A stretch of DNA of 63,883 nt from Candidatus Latescibacterota bacterium (GTDB lineage: Bacteria > Latescibacterota > UBA2968 > SICM01). The stretch covers positions 1-63,883 of the forward strand of contig SICM01000006.1 of NCBI GenBank assembly GCA_009694805.1. The letters run 5' to 3'. The position numbers were made by a program, and so were the translations under genes. The notes beneath the pieces were generated by a model that saw only the letters and a list, made by a program, of their open reading frames with translations, had not been told where the DNA came from and did not search any database. Below, piece after piece: positions 18,276 through 28,550 of the stretch (position 1 is the first letter of the stretch; each line of letters opens with the position of its first letter).

Positions 18276-19211
18276 ATGGAAAAAATCTATTTCAATATCC
18301 AGATCGACTGCGAGTCCACGCAGCGCACGATCCACGACCCTGCCCTGGGGGAACGGGCGATCCGGGGGCTGGGGGAGGTCTTCGCGCAGACCGGCGTCAG
18401 GGGAACCTTCGTCGTGATCCCGCCGGACCTGAAGGTCCACGCGGCCCTCTACCGGGAGCTGGAGGCCGAGGGGCACGAGGTCGGCCTGCATATCCACCCG
18501 GCGGAGCAGGGCTACGAGGAGTTCCTGGGGGTCTACGGGTTCGATGAGCAGGTGAAGATCCTCCAGGAGGGGATCGATGTCTTTGCGGAGGGGATGGGCC
18601 GGAGGCCGGAGGTCTTCACGCCGGGGTATTTCTCGGCCAATGACCATACCTATCCGGCGCTGGAGGCCCTGGGGTTCCGGCACGGGACGGTGTCCATCTC
18701 CACCCGGGACCTGCCGCAGTGCGCGTGCGTGTGGGGGAGTTCGCCGCTGGAGGTCCACTATCCGCACCGCCATAACCGAAGTCTGGCGGGGGACGTGGAT
18801 TTCGTGGACGTGCCGCCCACGGTGGACGTGGCGTCCCGGATGTGGGGTGGGGCGCATCCGCAGGACCTTCGGATCGAGCTGGTAGACGCCAAGAACCACT
18901 GGTACACGATCCACAAGAACGTGAAGCGCCAGGTCGCGGCTGGGGAGGCCATCCCGGTGAAACACCTGAAGGGGCTCACGCACAACATCTTCGACTACAG
19001 CCATCCGCACGACTTCCGGCGGGAGACGCTGTTCGGGGTGATCGCGGCGGCCCGGCAGATCTGCGAGCAGCAGGGGTGCGAGCTGGTCCCTGCGACGACC
19101 GGGGAGATCGCGGCGGAGTACCGCCGGAGGGCGCCCCTGCCCCGGGGCGGGATGAAGCTGGGGCTGGACACGCGTGGGCGCGCCGCGTGGACCGCGCAAA
19201 AAACCGTTTGA
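18276..19211 (+). CDS. Polysaccharide deacetylase family protein
   Basis: A 311-residue NodB-type protein. It starts with FNIQIDCE, giving the first catalytic aspartate pair region, and has the metal-binding pair in GHEVGLHIHPAEQG and the FTPGYFSAND segment. The family removes acetyl or formyl groups from amino sugars using a divalent metal. No signal peptide, so a cytoplasmic substrate or export by another route is implied. Five bases separate it from the upstream gene, and it is followed after 19 bases by the dipeptidase, consistent with one operon. Confidence 0.8.
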   Translation: MEKIYFNIQIDCESTQRTIHDPALGERAIRGLGEVFAQTGVRGTFVVIPPDLKVHAALYRELEAEGHEVGLHIHPAEQGYEEFLGVYGFDEQVKILQEGIDVFAEGMGRRPEVFTPGYFSANDHTYPALEALGFRHGTVSISTRDLPQCACVWGSSPLEVHYPHRHNRSLAGDVDFVDVPPTVDVASRMWGGAHPQDLRIELVDAKNHWYTIHKNVKRQVAAGEAIPVKHLKGLTHNIFDYSHPHDFRRETLFGVIAAARQICEQQGCELVPATTGEIAAEYRRRAPLPRGGMKLGLDTRGRAAWTAQKTV

Positions 19212-19230
19212 AGTCGATAAGGATATCGCC

Positions 19231-20271
19231 ATGGCGACGGATCGAGATTTCATGACGCTCCACCGGGATTCGCTGGTCATCGACTCCCACAACGACACCA
19301 TCGTGTCGCACATCCGGCGGGGGAACCTGGGGCTGGATGGGAACCCGACGAAGGACCGGGACCGGCGGAGCGGGACCGTGGCCTACCTGCGGGGGCTGTT
19401 AGACGCGGCGGACCGGAAGGAGGAGGCGCAGATCGACTTCCCGAAGATGCGCGCCGGGGGGATCGATGCCGCGTTCTTCGCCGTGGACGTGACGCGGGCG
19501 TGGAAGAACCATCTGACGTACGCGCTGGATGCGCTGGGGTATTTTGAGGAGGAGGTGGAGCGGCTTCCGGGGGAGGCGCTGATCGCCCGGTCCGCAGAGG
19601 ACATCCTGAGGGCGAAGGGGGAGGGGAAGCTGGCGGCCATCCTGGTCGTGGAGAACAGCGACGGTCTGGAGGGGAGCCTGAACGTACTCCGGATGCTGCA
19701 CCGGGTCGGCGTCCGGTCCATCGGGCTGACGCACAACCCCCGAAGCGAGGCCGCGGACGGGAACGCGGAGGAGCGGAACGGGAGCGGGTTGACGACGTTC
19801 GGGGTACGGCTGGTGGAGGAGATGAACCGGCTGGGCGTGCTCGTGGACGTGTCCCACATCAACGAGCGGGGGTTCTGGGACGTGATGGGGGTGACGCGGC
19901 GTCCGGTGGTCGCGTCTCACAGCGATTGCAAGGCGGTCTGTGACCACCCGCGCAACCTGACGGACCGGCAGATCGAGGCCCTGGCGAAGAACGGGGGCGT
20001 GATGGGCGTGACGTTCGTGCCGGGGTTCGTGGACGCGGAGGCCCCCACGCTGGAGCGGCTGCTGGACCACATCGACCACGCGGTGAAGCTCGTGGGGCCG
20101 GACCACGTGGGGATCGGGTCGGACTTCGACGGAGGGGGCACGGCCCTGAAGGACGCGACGGCGTTCCCCCGGATCACGGAGGGGCTGCTGAATCGAGGAT
20201 ATAGCGAAGGGGATGTGCGAAAGATTTTAGGGGAGAACCACCTACGCGTCCTGAGAGAGGCGATTGGGTGA
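19231..20271 (+). CDS. Membrane dipeptidase (peptidase M19 family)
   Basis: A 346-residue zinc dipeptidase. The M19 metal motif H20-x-D22 (IDSHND), the bridging glutamate in VVENSDGLEG, and further ligands in VSHINERG and ASHSDCKAV are all present, with GIGSDFDGG near the end. ATG 19231 (upstream AAGGA) is preferred over an in-frame start at 19174, which would overlap the deacetylase gene. Bacterial members hydrolyse dipeptides, including D-amino-acid-containing ones, and beta-lactam-like bonds. No clear signal peptide. It is the last gene of the plus-strand block and converges on the histidine kinase gene. Confidence 0.9.
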   Translation: MATDRDFMTLHRDSLVIDSHNDTIVSHIRRGNLGLDGNPTKDRDRRSGTVAYLRGLLDAADRKEEAQIDFPKMRAGGIDAAFFAVDVTRAWKNHLTYALDALGYFEEEVERLPGEALIARSAEDILRAKGEGKLAAILVVENSDGLEGSLNVLRMLHRVGVRSIGLTHNPRSEAADGNAEERNGSGLTTFGVRLVEEMNRLGVLVDVSHINERGFWDVMGVTRRPVVASHSDCKAVCDHPRNLTDRQIEALAKNGGVMGVTFVPGFVDAEAPTLERLLDHIDHAVKLVGPDHVGIGSDFDGGGTALKDATAFPRITEGLLNRGYSEGDVRKILGENHLRVLREAIG

Positions 20272-20288
20272 GAAGACCTCATAAATGA

Positions 20289-20407
20289 GCGCGGGAATGA
20301 ATTCCCGCGCTACGCATACAAAGTCCGCTGAAGCGGACTCAAAGGCGTCTTCCAGCCCGGCGTAGCCGGGCTTCTCTTTTGTAGCGCGGAGATTCATCTC
20401 CGCGCTA
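20289..20407. repeat. Ordered array of short GC palindromes (array 2, four modules)
   Basis: Four perfect palindromes: GCGCGGGAAT/ATTCCCGCGC (20289-20310), AGTCCGCT/AGCGGACT (20322-20339), AGCCCGGC/GCCGGGCT (20354-20372, followed by TTCTCTTTT) and TAGCGCGGAGAT/ATCTCCGCGCTA (20382-20407). The same four modules in the same order occur at 39370-39488. The third hairpin with its T-rich tail could terminate the dipeptidase transcript. It lies between two convergent genes. Confidence 0.85.
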
Positions 20408-20449
20408 TAAGGGGGATTTTCATCCTGATTCAGTTATCAACCCTAAAAA

Positions 20450-21751
20450 TTAAAAATAGATCGTGAACTGTGTCGGCCCTCCCGGCTGGCCGTCCAGGGA
20501 GAAATCGAAGTGATGCCGGCTCAGGATCTCCTGGACCAGGGTGAGGCCGATGCCCTGGCCGTTCGGTTTGGTGCTGAAGAACGGCGTGAACAGGTTTGAA
20601 CGGACCTCCGGCGCGATGCCGCAGCCCGTGTCCTCCACCGCGATGAATCTTCTCCCGCCTTTTTTTCCTCCCCGGATCGTGATGCCCCCGCCCTCCCCGA
20701 TGGCCTCCACGGCGTTTTTCAGGATGTTGAGGAAGACCTGCTCCATCTGATTCTTGTCCATCAGGATGGGCCCCAACGGCTCCCGGATGTCCCACGCCCA
20801 GGCGATCCGCCGGCTCCGGCACTCGGCGCTCATCAGAAAGGCGATATCCTTCAGGAGCTGCTCCACGTCACACAGACGGAGTTCGGGCGGGGGGAGCCGG
20901 ACCACGTCGGCAAAGCTCTTCATGAAGGCGTTCAGGTGGTCGGTCCTGGAGATGGCGACCTGGAGGGCGGTCTCAAAGTCCCTGCGGTCCTCGTCGCGCA
21001 ACTGGTCTCTGTAGTTCAGGCAGGAGTGGAGGAGGGAGCCGGCCGCGCCGAGGGAGTTGTTGACCTCGTGGGACATCAGGCGGATCAGTTTTTCGTAGGC
21101 CGCCTTCTCGGATTGCCGCAGTTCTTCCGTCAGCTCTTCCATCAGGATGAAGCTTCGGGGGAATCCCCGGTCCAGGAACTGGGACCGCTGGCACTTCACG
21201 CGCTGCCGGCCCTGGAGCGGGATCACCCGAGATTCGCCGACCTTCAGGTGACCCAGGGCATCCGCGAAGGGGGTGTGGAGCACGGACAGTTTCTGGCCGG
21301 TCAGGCTTTCGGCGGGGGCTTGAAGCGTTCGCTCCGCGCTGGGGTTGGCCGTGGCGATGGCTTCGTCAAAGTCGAAGGTGAGGATGCCGGAGGGGGAGGC
21401 CCGGAGGAGCCTGTCCAGAAAGTAGTGCTGTTCCTGAAGCCGAACCCGCTCCTCCCGCAGATGGTCGATCATCCGGTTGTAGACCTGGATCAGCCGGTCC
21501 GCTTCGGGCTGGCCGACCTCCCGGAACCGGCAGGTGAAGTCGCTCTCGTCGATCAGTTCCGTGCCGGTCCGGATGAGGTCCAGGGGGCTGAAGAGGGCCC
21601 GGAGGAGCCTGACGCCGAAGACCAGGGAGAGGAGGAAGAAGGCCTCCACGGCCAGGAGGAAGGCCCGATTCTCCATCAGGAAGGCGGCGGAGGCCGCGAA
21701 TGCGAGATGGATCAGGACCAGATAGAGGATGAATTTACGGTGGAGAGTCAC
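20450..21751 (-). CDS. Sensor histidine kinase
   Basis: A 433-residue membrane kinase. Two N-terminal hydrophobic segments (about 7-25 and 29-50) are followed by a HAMP-like linker, a PAS-like domain (about 105-165), and the phosphoacceptor H228 in RLMSHEVNNSLGA. The ATP-binding domain has NILKNAVEA, DTGCGIAPE, FFSTKPNGQGIGL. The periplasmic loop is only a few residues, so it probably senses within the membrane or cytoplasm, as kinases beside efflux pumps often do. The start is GTG. It lies downstream of the response regulator gene with repeats between, so it is the partner kinase. All nitrogen-regulator-type (NtrB-like) boxes look intact. Confidence 0.92.
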   Translation of the reverse strand: MTLHRKFILYLVLIHLAFAASAAFLMENRAFLLAVEAFFLLSLVFGVRLLRALFSPLDLIRTGTELIDESDFTCRFREVGQPEADRLIQVYNRMIDHLREERVRLQEQHYFLDRLLRASPSGILTFDFDEAIATANPSAERTLQAPAESLTGQKLSVLHTPFADALGHLKVGESRVIPLQGRQRVKCQRSQFLDRGFPRSFILMEELTEELRQSEKAAYEKLIRLMSHEVNNSLGAAGSLLHSCLNYRDQLRDEDRRDFETALQVAISRTDHLNAFMKSFADVVRLPPPELRLCDVEQLLKDIAFLMSAECRSRRIAWAWDIREPLGPILMDKNQMEQVFLNILKNAVEAIGEGGGITIRGGKKGGRRFIAVEDTGCGIAPEVRSNLFTPFFSTKPNGQGIGLTLVQEILSRHHFDFSLDGQPGGPTQFTIYF

Positions 21752-21780
21752 GACTGATAGCTCGGTCAGAATGGTTCATG

Positions 21781-21928
21781 GTCATTTTGAGCCGGAGGCG
21801 AAGAATCTCGTTTTTATCGGCGAGACCCTTCGCTTCGCTCAGGGTGACAGGGATGGACTATGGACGAACCTTTAGCCCGGCGCAGCCGGGCTTTTTCTTT
21901 GGAGCGAGGAAATTCATTTCCTCGCTCC
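21781..21928. repeat. Intergenic repeat pair: TCATTCTGAGC-type element and palindromes
   Basis: The gap between kinase and regulator genes holds a TCATTTTGAGC...GAAGAATCT element with its inverted partner CTTCGCTCAGGGTGACA (21781-21852). Then come two perfect palindromes: AGCCCGGC/GCCGGGCT around GCA (21874-21892, followed by TTTTCTTT) and GGAGCGAGGAAAT/ATTTCCTCGCTCC around TC (21901-21928). These two are modules three and four of the ordered arrays. Confidence 0.8.
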
Positions 21929-21939
21929 GGGGCGCAGGG

Positions 21940-23307
21940 TCACGATTGGATTCCGTACTTCTCAAACCGCCGGTACAGGGCAGCCCGGCTCAGGTCGAGG
22001 GCTTCGGCGACTCTGCTGATGTTGCCCTGGTGATGGTCCAGGCATTTGAGGATCATGGCCTTTTCGAGTTCATCCATGGTCATGCTCCCGACCGCGGGGA
22101 GGAGGTCTCTACGGCCCTCGTCGGACTGCGTGCTCAGGGCGCGCTCGAAGTCCTCGGCCTCCAGAATGTCTCCGGAGGTCATCAGGATCGTCCGCTCGAT
22201 CACCTGCTTCAGTTGCCGGACGTTTCCGGGCCAGGAGAGCCCTCCCAGCCACCGCAGGGCCGCGTCGGAGATGGACAGGCTGTTTCTGCGGTAGACGCTT
22301 CCGATGACCTGCAAGAAGTGTTCGGCGAGGAGGGGGATGTCGTTGGACCGCTCCCGCAGCGGAGGCAGGTGGACGGCGATCAGGTTCAGGCGATAGAGGA
22401 GGTCTTCGCGGAAGTCCCCCTTTTCCACCCTCTCCGGCAGGTCCCGGTTGGTGGCCGAGATGACCCGGATGTCCACGGTCCGGGGGGCGCTGGAGCCGAG
22501 CGGCTCGTAGGTTCGGTCCTGGAGCACGCGCAGGAGTTTGACCTGACAGGCCGGGTCCAGGTCCCCGATCTCGTCCAGGAAGATGGTTCCGCCGTCCGCC
22601 ACCTCAAATCGCCCCTTCCGGTCCTGCCGGGCGTCCGTGAAGGCGCCTTTGACGTGGCCGAACATCTCGCTTTCGAACAGGGTGGAGGAGATGCCGCCCA
22701 GGTTGACCTTGACGAAGGGCGCGTCCTTCCGGGGGCTGTTCCGGTGGAGGGCCTCCGCAACCTCCTCCTTGCCGGTCCCGCTCTCGCCGGTGACCAGGAC
22801 CGGGGCGTCCGTGGGGCTGACGCGGCCGACGAGGTGGAGGATCTTGAGCCATCTGGGATCGCGTCCGATCAGATGGCGAAAGTCATGATGGGCGTCGAGT
22901 TCTTCCCGCGTCGGTGTCTCCTGATGGATGGAAGAGGCGGCGGTCAGGCTCAGGGCGGTCCTGACGGACTGGAGGAGCTGGGGGTTGGACCAGGGCTTGG
23001 TGACGAAGTCGGCTGCGCCGGACTGGATACCCTTCACCGCGAGGGGGATGGACCCCCAGGCGGTGATCAGGATGACGGGGATGTGAGGCGTGTGCGCCTT
23101 GATCGCCTTGAGCAGGGTCAGCCCCTCCTCGCCGGCCGTCTGGCGGGAGAAGTTCATGTCCTGAAGGACCAGGTCGAAGCGTTCGCGCTCGATCACCCGC
23201 AGGGCCTCGGCCGGGGAGGCCGCAGACCGGGACGAATAGCCGGCCTGCTTCAGCAGGAGGGCCAGCGAGGCGGTGATGGAAGGGTCGTCGTCGATGAGGA
23301 GGATCAT
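21940..23307 (-). CDS. Sigma-54-dependent response regulator (NtrC family)
   Basis: A 455-residue regulator with three domains. The receiver domain (1-115) has acidic pocket DDD at 6-8, phosphoacceptor D50, T82 and K104. The AAA+ domain has Walker A GESGTGKE, the sigma-54-contacting loop as GAFTDA (GAFTGA variant) and Walker B GGTIFLDEIGDL. The Fis-type helix-turn-helix (VAEALDLSRAALYRRF) ends the protein. The start is set at MILLIDDD; an in-frame ATG four codons earlier is possible. It presumably activates sigma-54 promoters when phosphorylated by the kinase at 20450-21751. A matching promoter lies at 28279-28293 in front of the efflux operon, so the operon is probably self-controlled. Confidence 0.93.
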   Translation of the reverse strand: MILLIDDDPSITASLALLLKQAGYSSRSAASPAEALRVIERERFDLVLQDMNFSRQTAGEEGLTLLKAIKAHTPHIPVILITAWGSIPLAVKGIQSGAADFVTKPWSNPQLLQSVRTALSLTAASSIHQETPTREELDAHHDFRHLIGRDPRWLKILHLVGRVSPTDAPVLVTGESGTGKEEVAEALHRNSPRKDAPFVKVNLGGISSTLFESEMFGHVKGAFTDARQDRKGRFEVADGGTIFLDEIGDLDPACQVKLLRVLQDRTYEPLGSSAPRTVDIRVISATNRDLPERVEKGDFREDLLYRLNLIAVHLPPLRERSNDIPLLAEHFLQVIGSVYRRNSLSISDAALRWLGGLSWPGNVRQLKQVIERTILMTSGDILEAEDFERALSTQSDEGRRDLLPAVGSMTMDELEKAMILKCLDHHQGNISRVAEALDLSRAALYRRFEKYGIQS

Positions 23308-23329
23308 GGTAAAAGGCATGGATCGTGGA

Positions 23330-23450
23330 TCGAGACACCCCCCTTCCACCCCCACATCCCCTCCCTCCCCCCACGTGTGGGTGAGGGAGGGGGTAACCAG
23401 GGCTTTGCCCCTTGAGACGGGGGAGGGTGGGGGGCGTTTGAGGTTTCACT
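23330..23450. repeat. Pyrimidine/purine hairpin repeat (copy 2)
   Basis: CCCCTCCCTCCCCCCAC and GTGGGTGAGGGAGGGGG form a long hairpin. It is followed by CAGGGCTTTGCCCCTTG (itself a small hairpin) and the tail GGTGGGGGGCGTTTGAGGTT shared with the copies at 13772 and 42128. It separates the regulator from the permease genes. Confidence 0.75.
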
Positions 23451-23451
23451 C

Positions 23452-24638
23452 TTATTCATAATGCAACGCCTCAGCAGGCTGAATCCGGGTGGCCAGCCGC
23501 GCCGGGTAGAGGCCGCAGAGGACGGTTAATAGATACATGAATCCGATGGAAATCGCAAGGCTGATGATGGTGACTTGAGCGCTCAGGAAGCTGAAGAGTT
23601 TGAGCAGAGGGAACTGGACGATGACGAGGGTCCCGGCGAGGATGCCGAGGGTTGTGATCGCGAGGAGTTCACCTATGATTTGCCGGTAGATATCCTGCGC
23701 CGTCGCGCCGCTGGACCGCCGGAGGCCGATCTCCTTCGTGCGCTGGGTGACGTTCTGCCAGAGGACGCCCATCAGGCCCAGGCCGACCATGAGGATCAAG
23801 AAAGCGGCGACGAGTCCCACCCCGATGAGAGGGGCGAGCCGAAGCTTGAGGTAGGATGCTCTCATCTGGCTCATCGGTCGGATATGAAATGTCCAACCCT
23901 GAGCGATGGCCTGAAGCTTTGCCATCAGCTTTTCCTCGAATGCGGCTCTGGTTCCAGGGCGGACTTTAATTAAAATGTTGCTGGGGAGGCCGAAACCTTT
24001 AGATGATACAAGCGCAGAATCGTTTAAACTGACCCGTCTGATCGCCAGATTGCCGGGCTCCGAAAATTCCCCATTTCTGCGGAAATCGGAGATGACGCCG
24101 ACAACTCGTCCTGTATAGTCTCCGATTGTTTTCCCTAATGGGTCTTCTGAACCGAACAGTTCCCGGCTGAGCCTTTGATTGATGATCGCAGGCTTCCATT
24201 TCAGGGCATCGTCCCCTTTTTCAAACCATCGCCCTTGAATTAATTCCATGTCCAGAACCTTTTCCAGGCCATCCGTCCCCTCGCCTGTTTGCGTGTCCGC
24301 CTTTCGGCCCTTGTATTCGATGTCATAAGCTGCTCTGGAATTTGAGTATGGGACCAGTGTCACACTGGCGCCCGCACAAGACTCTACCTCCTCAAAATCC
24401 TTCAGAGAAAGGAAAAGTCGCCGCACAGTAGCCGGGACTTCCTGTGACCAGTTAGGATAATTAAATTCGATAACCCATACATTTTCGCTGGAGAAACCCG
24501 GGGGGCGTCTGTAGTTGTCTGCGTAATAGAATCCAAATGCGGTGATGGCGAACAGGATGAGAAATGAAAAGAAGATTTCAACGGCGATCAGGGCGTTGGT
24601 CCGCTTCCGATTCCAGACGAGTTTGAAGAGGTGCTGGA

Positions 24639-24642
<4 letters not shown>
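23452..24642 (-). CDS. ABC transporter permease, MacB/FtsX type
   Basis: A 396-residue permease. One N-terminal membrane segment (about 15-35) is followed by a large periplasmic MacB-type core domain, then three C-terminal membrane segments (VGLVAAFLILMVGLGLMGVL, ITTLGILAGTLVIVQF, IISLAISIGFMYLLTVLCGL). The cytoplasmic signature RTKEIGLRRSSGATAQDI and the ending YPARLATRIQPAEALHYE are classic for FtsX-fold exporters. It overlaps the upstream permease by four bases. It works with the ATPase at 26021 and the adaptor at 27064, exporting an unknown compound through the envelope. Confidence 0.93.
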
Positions 24643-25877
<1,235 letters not shown>

Positions 25878-25892
25878 GGCGCGGGCTCCTTC

Positions 25893-26020
25893 TTCGCCCC
25901 CTCACCCCCCGTCCCCTCTCCCACGGAGGGGAGAGGGGGGGCAAGGGCGTCGGGCAATCCTCTTCCCCCTTCCGCCCCCCGAAGTGGGGGAGGAAGGGGG
26001 GCAGGGGGATGGTGGGGGGA
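25893..26020. repeat. Pyrimidine/purine hairpin repeat (copy 3)
   Basis: Successive blocks CCCCTCTCCCACGG and GAGGGGAGAGGGGGG, then CCCCCTTCCGCCCCC and GGGGGAGGAAGGGGG, make two long hairpins between the ATPase and permease genes. No coding sequence is seen. Confidence 0.7.
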
Positions 26021-26689
<669 letters not shown>

Positions 26690-26736
26690 GGTGGACTCCT
26701 TTATCATGAAAGACACCCTGCCGCCGCCCCGGATTT

Positions 26737-27063
26737 CCCACTTTTCTTGCTCGTGCAAGAAAAGTGGGCAAAAGAAGCACGCTCCTCAAGCGCCGGAGAG
26801 GCTTTGGCGCGCCGCAACCTCAACGTTCAGTTGTCGCACCGAAATTTGTGCCCCCGGCATGTGGGTTGCTTCTGCTGGGCTATGGTAGTGGGGGTTTCTG
26901 GCGTCGCGCCTGCTTTTTATCTGTACTTCGTACTGGTTATTGTGCCCCCCCCTCTTGTAGGAGGGCAGGGGTCGCGACCCACGGGAGCGACAGGGTGGGC
27001 GGCGGGACGGGGGAGGGGTGCTTTCTCTCCCCTCTCCGTTTCGGGGAGGGGATGGGGGAGGGG
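26737..27063. repeat. TTTCTTGC-TCGT hairpin element and pyrimidine/purine repeat (copy 4)
   Basis: A perfect 14-bp stem, CCCACTTTTCTTGC and GCAAGAAAAGTGGG around TCGT, lies at 26737-26768. AAAGAAGCACGCTC and a GC-rich tail follow to about 26830. A relative occurs at 49772-49862 with a compensated base pair. The stretch 26940-27063 is a pyrimidine/purine repeat containing CCCCTCTCCG...GGGGAGGGGATGGGGG, shared with 40800-40900. No gene is seen in this 370-base gap. Confidence 0.75.
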
Positions 27064-28245
27064 TCATTTCACCTTCACCTCTTTCATGTGCGTGTAATCG
27101 CTCATGTCGGAGAGGATGACCTCGTCGCCTTCGAGAAGGCCGTCCAGAATTTCGGAGTGGTCGAAGCTGGAGAGGCCGATGCGGACGGGGGTCTTGATTG
27201 CCATGTCGCCGCGTATGACGAACACGTCCTGCGAGCCTTCGCCGTTGAGGGCGGGTCCTTTTTTCACCCGGAGGGCGCGCGCCCGGCGCTCCGTGATGAT
27301 GAAGACGTCCACTCTCAGGTTGGACCTCAACAGCTTGCTGGACCTGTCCTCCAGGCCGACCTGAAGGGTGATGATGCCGTCCTCGATGGTGGGGAGGATG
27401 TGGGTGATCGTGCCCGTCAGATAGTCGTCGTTGACCTTCACTCTGACGGGCAGGCCGGTGTGGAGCCGGGTCGCGTGGACGTCGGAGACGGCCGCCTCCA
27501 CGTGGAACGAGCTCAGGTCGGCGATCCGTGCGATGATTTCCCCTTTGTGTACGGCGATCCCTTCCTGGGGCGTCACATAGGTGAGCACGCCGTCCCGGTC
27601 GGCCCGGAGGGTCGCCAGGGTGATTCGACGCGGGTTCTCGGCGCTTCTGTCCTGTAGCATCTGGGATTCCGGGACCCATCCGTCCAGTTGGGTCTGAATG
27701 GACTGCCGGGTGTTGCGAATGGAATTTTCGAGCCGCTGCAGTTCAATGTCGGCCTTATCTACGGCGAGTTTTGCCTGGTTGACCTGATCTTCTGGAATCA
27801 GGCCCCGTTCGTACATCTTGCGGTTCTTAGCGTAGGTCGCGTCGTAGAATTGCAGGTCGAGGTTTTTGATCTGAAGCTGGCTGTTCAGGTCGTCCAGCTT
27901 ATTCTCAAACGTGAGGAGAGACTCGCTCACGTCCAGGTCCAGGATGGGCTGACCTTTTTTCAGGATGGCGCCGGGCCGGCTCAGGATGTTGACGACCCGG
28001 GTGTCAATGGGGCTGGAGAGCACCTGCTCAAACTCAGGGATGACCGTGCCGGATGCCGTGATAGTGGCTTCGATGGGCCCGGCGTCCACAGTCGCTGTAC
28101 GAATCCGGTTTCTGGACACGGAGGGGGCGATCCAGCCGGGGGCCCAGATCAGCGTGAAGGCGATCAGGGCGACGGCCATCATCGCCTGAATCCCTCGTTT
28201 GACGATCTGCTTTCTTCTGAAACGTCTGTCTATGGGGCGGTCCAT
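27064..28245 (-). CDS. Efflux periplasmic adaptor subunit (HlyD/MacA-like)
   Basis: A 393-residue adaptor. One N-terminal membrane anchor (about 19-38, MAVALIAFTLIWAPGW) is followed by a half-lipoyl/barrel-sandwich segment (VIPEFEQVLSSPIDTRV), a coiled-coil hairpin (about 105-190, with ENKLDDLNSQLQIKNLDL and QRLENSIRNTRQSIQTQ), the second lipoyl half (YVTPQEGIAVHKGEIIARIADL) and a beta-barrel/membrane-proximal part. It links the inner-membrane ABC exporter to an outer-membrane channel, which is not encoded here. It is the first gene of the operon; the AAAGAGG ribosome-binding site is good and a sigma-54 promoter sits about 34 bases upstream. Confidence 0.9.
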   Translation of the reverse strand: MDRPIDRRFRRKQIVKRGIQAMMAVALIAFTLIWAPGWIAPSVSRNRIRTATVDAGPIEATITASGTVIPEFEQVLSSPIDTRVVNILSRPGAILKKGQPILDLDVSESLLTFENKLDDLNSQLQIKNLDLQFYDATYAKNRKMYERGLIPEDQVNQAKLAVDKADIELQRLENSIRNTRQSIQTQLDGWVPESQMLQDRSAENPRRITLATLRADRDGVLTYVTPQEGIAVHKGEIIARIADLSSFHVEAAVSDVHATRLHTGLPVRVKVNDDYLTGTITHILPTIEDGIITLQVGLEDRSSKLLRSNLRVDVFIITERRARALRVKKGPALNGEGSQDVFVIRGDMAIKTPVRIGLSSFDHSEILDGLLEGDEVILSDMSDYTHMKEVKVK

Positions 28246-28278
28246 GTGGGCCTCTTTGGGGGTCTCCCCATGACAGTC

Positions 28279-28293
28279 GCAATAGATGTGCCA
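28279..28293 (-). promoter_or_regulatory. Sigma-54 (RpoN) promoter of the efflux operon
   Basis: On the minus strand the sequence reads TGGCACATCTATTGC: TGGCAC, five bases, then TTGC. This is the full -24/-12 consensus with the required ten bases between GG and GC. The predicted start site lies roughly 20 bases before the adaptor ATG. The same operon encodes a sigma-54 activator (21940-23307). Confidence 0.7.
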
Positions 28294-28301
28294 GACGACG
28301 G

Positions 28302-28404
28302 GCGGGGCGATTTATCGCCCCGCTGCGCACCGATCAAGCCAGGGAACCGGGCTAAATAGAGCGCGAGTCCGTTTCAGCGGTAGCGCGGGAATTCATTCCC
28401 GCGC
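28302..28404. repeat. GC palindromes upstream of the efflux operon
   Basis: Two perfect palindromes: GCGGGGCGAT/ATCGCCCCGC around TT (28302-28323) and GCGCGGGAAT/ATTCCCGCGC around TC (28383-28404). The second is the array module in reverse orientation, with a decayed GAGTCCGTTTCAGCGG beside it. They lie between two divergent promoters and could in principle double as activator sites. Confidence 0.7.
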
Positions 28405-28494
28405 AGAAGGTCGGAGTCAAATCGTCCGGTTCCGAACATGCGCTGTTCAGGATCGGACACCTGAGGGATGTTTGCCTTTTCCACAGGATTGGAT

Positions 28495-28523
28495 TTGACA
28501 ACTGAACGCATGTTTACTATATT
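28495..28523 (+). promoter_or_regulatory. Sigma-70 promoter of the radical SAM gene
   Basis: TTGACA (28495-28500) and TATATT (28518-28523) are separated by exactly 17 bases: a perfect -35 box and a five-of-six -10 box. The ATG follows at 28551 after a GGGGAGGAGAG ribosome-binding site, giving a leader of about 20 bases. Confidence 0.75.
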
Positions 28524-28550
28524 CTCTCCGTCCATTTATGGGGAGGAGAG

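Noticed and set aside
21874-21899. AGCCCGGC hairpin plus T-run as a terminator of the response regulator gene
   Set aside because: The T-run is on the plus strand while the genes on both sides are on the minus strand; it is kept as a repeat module.
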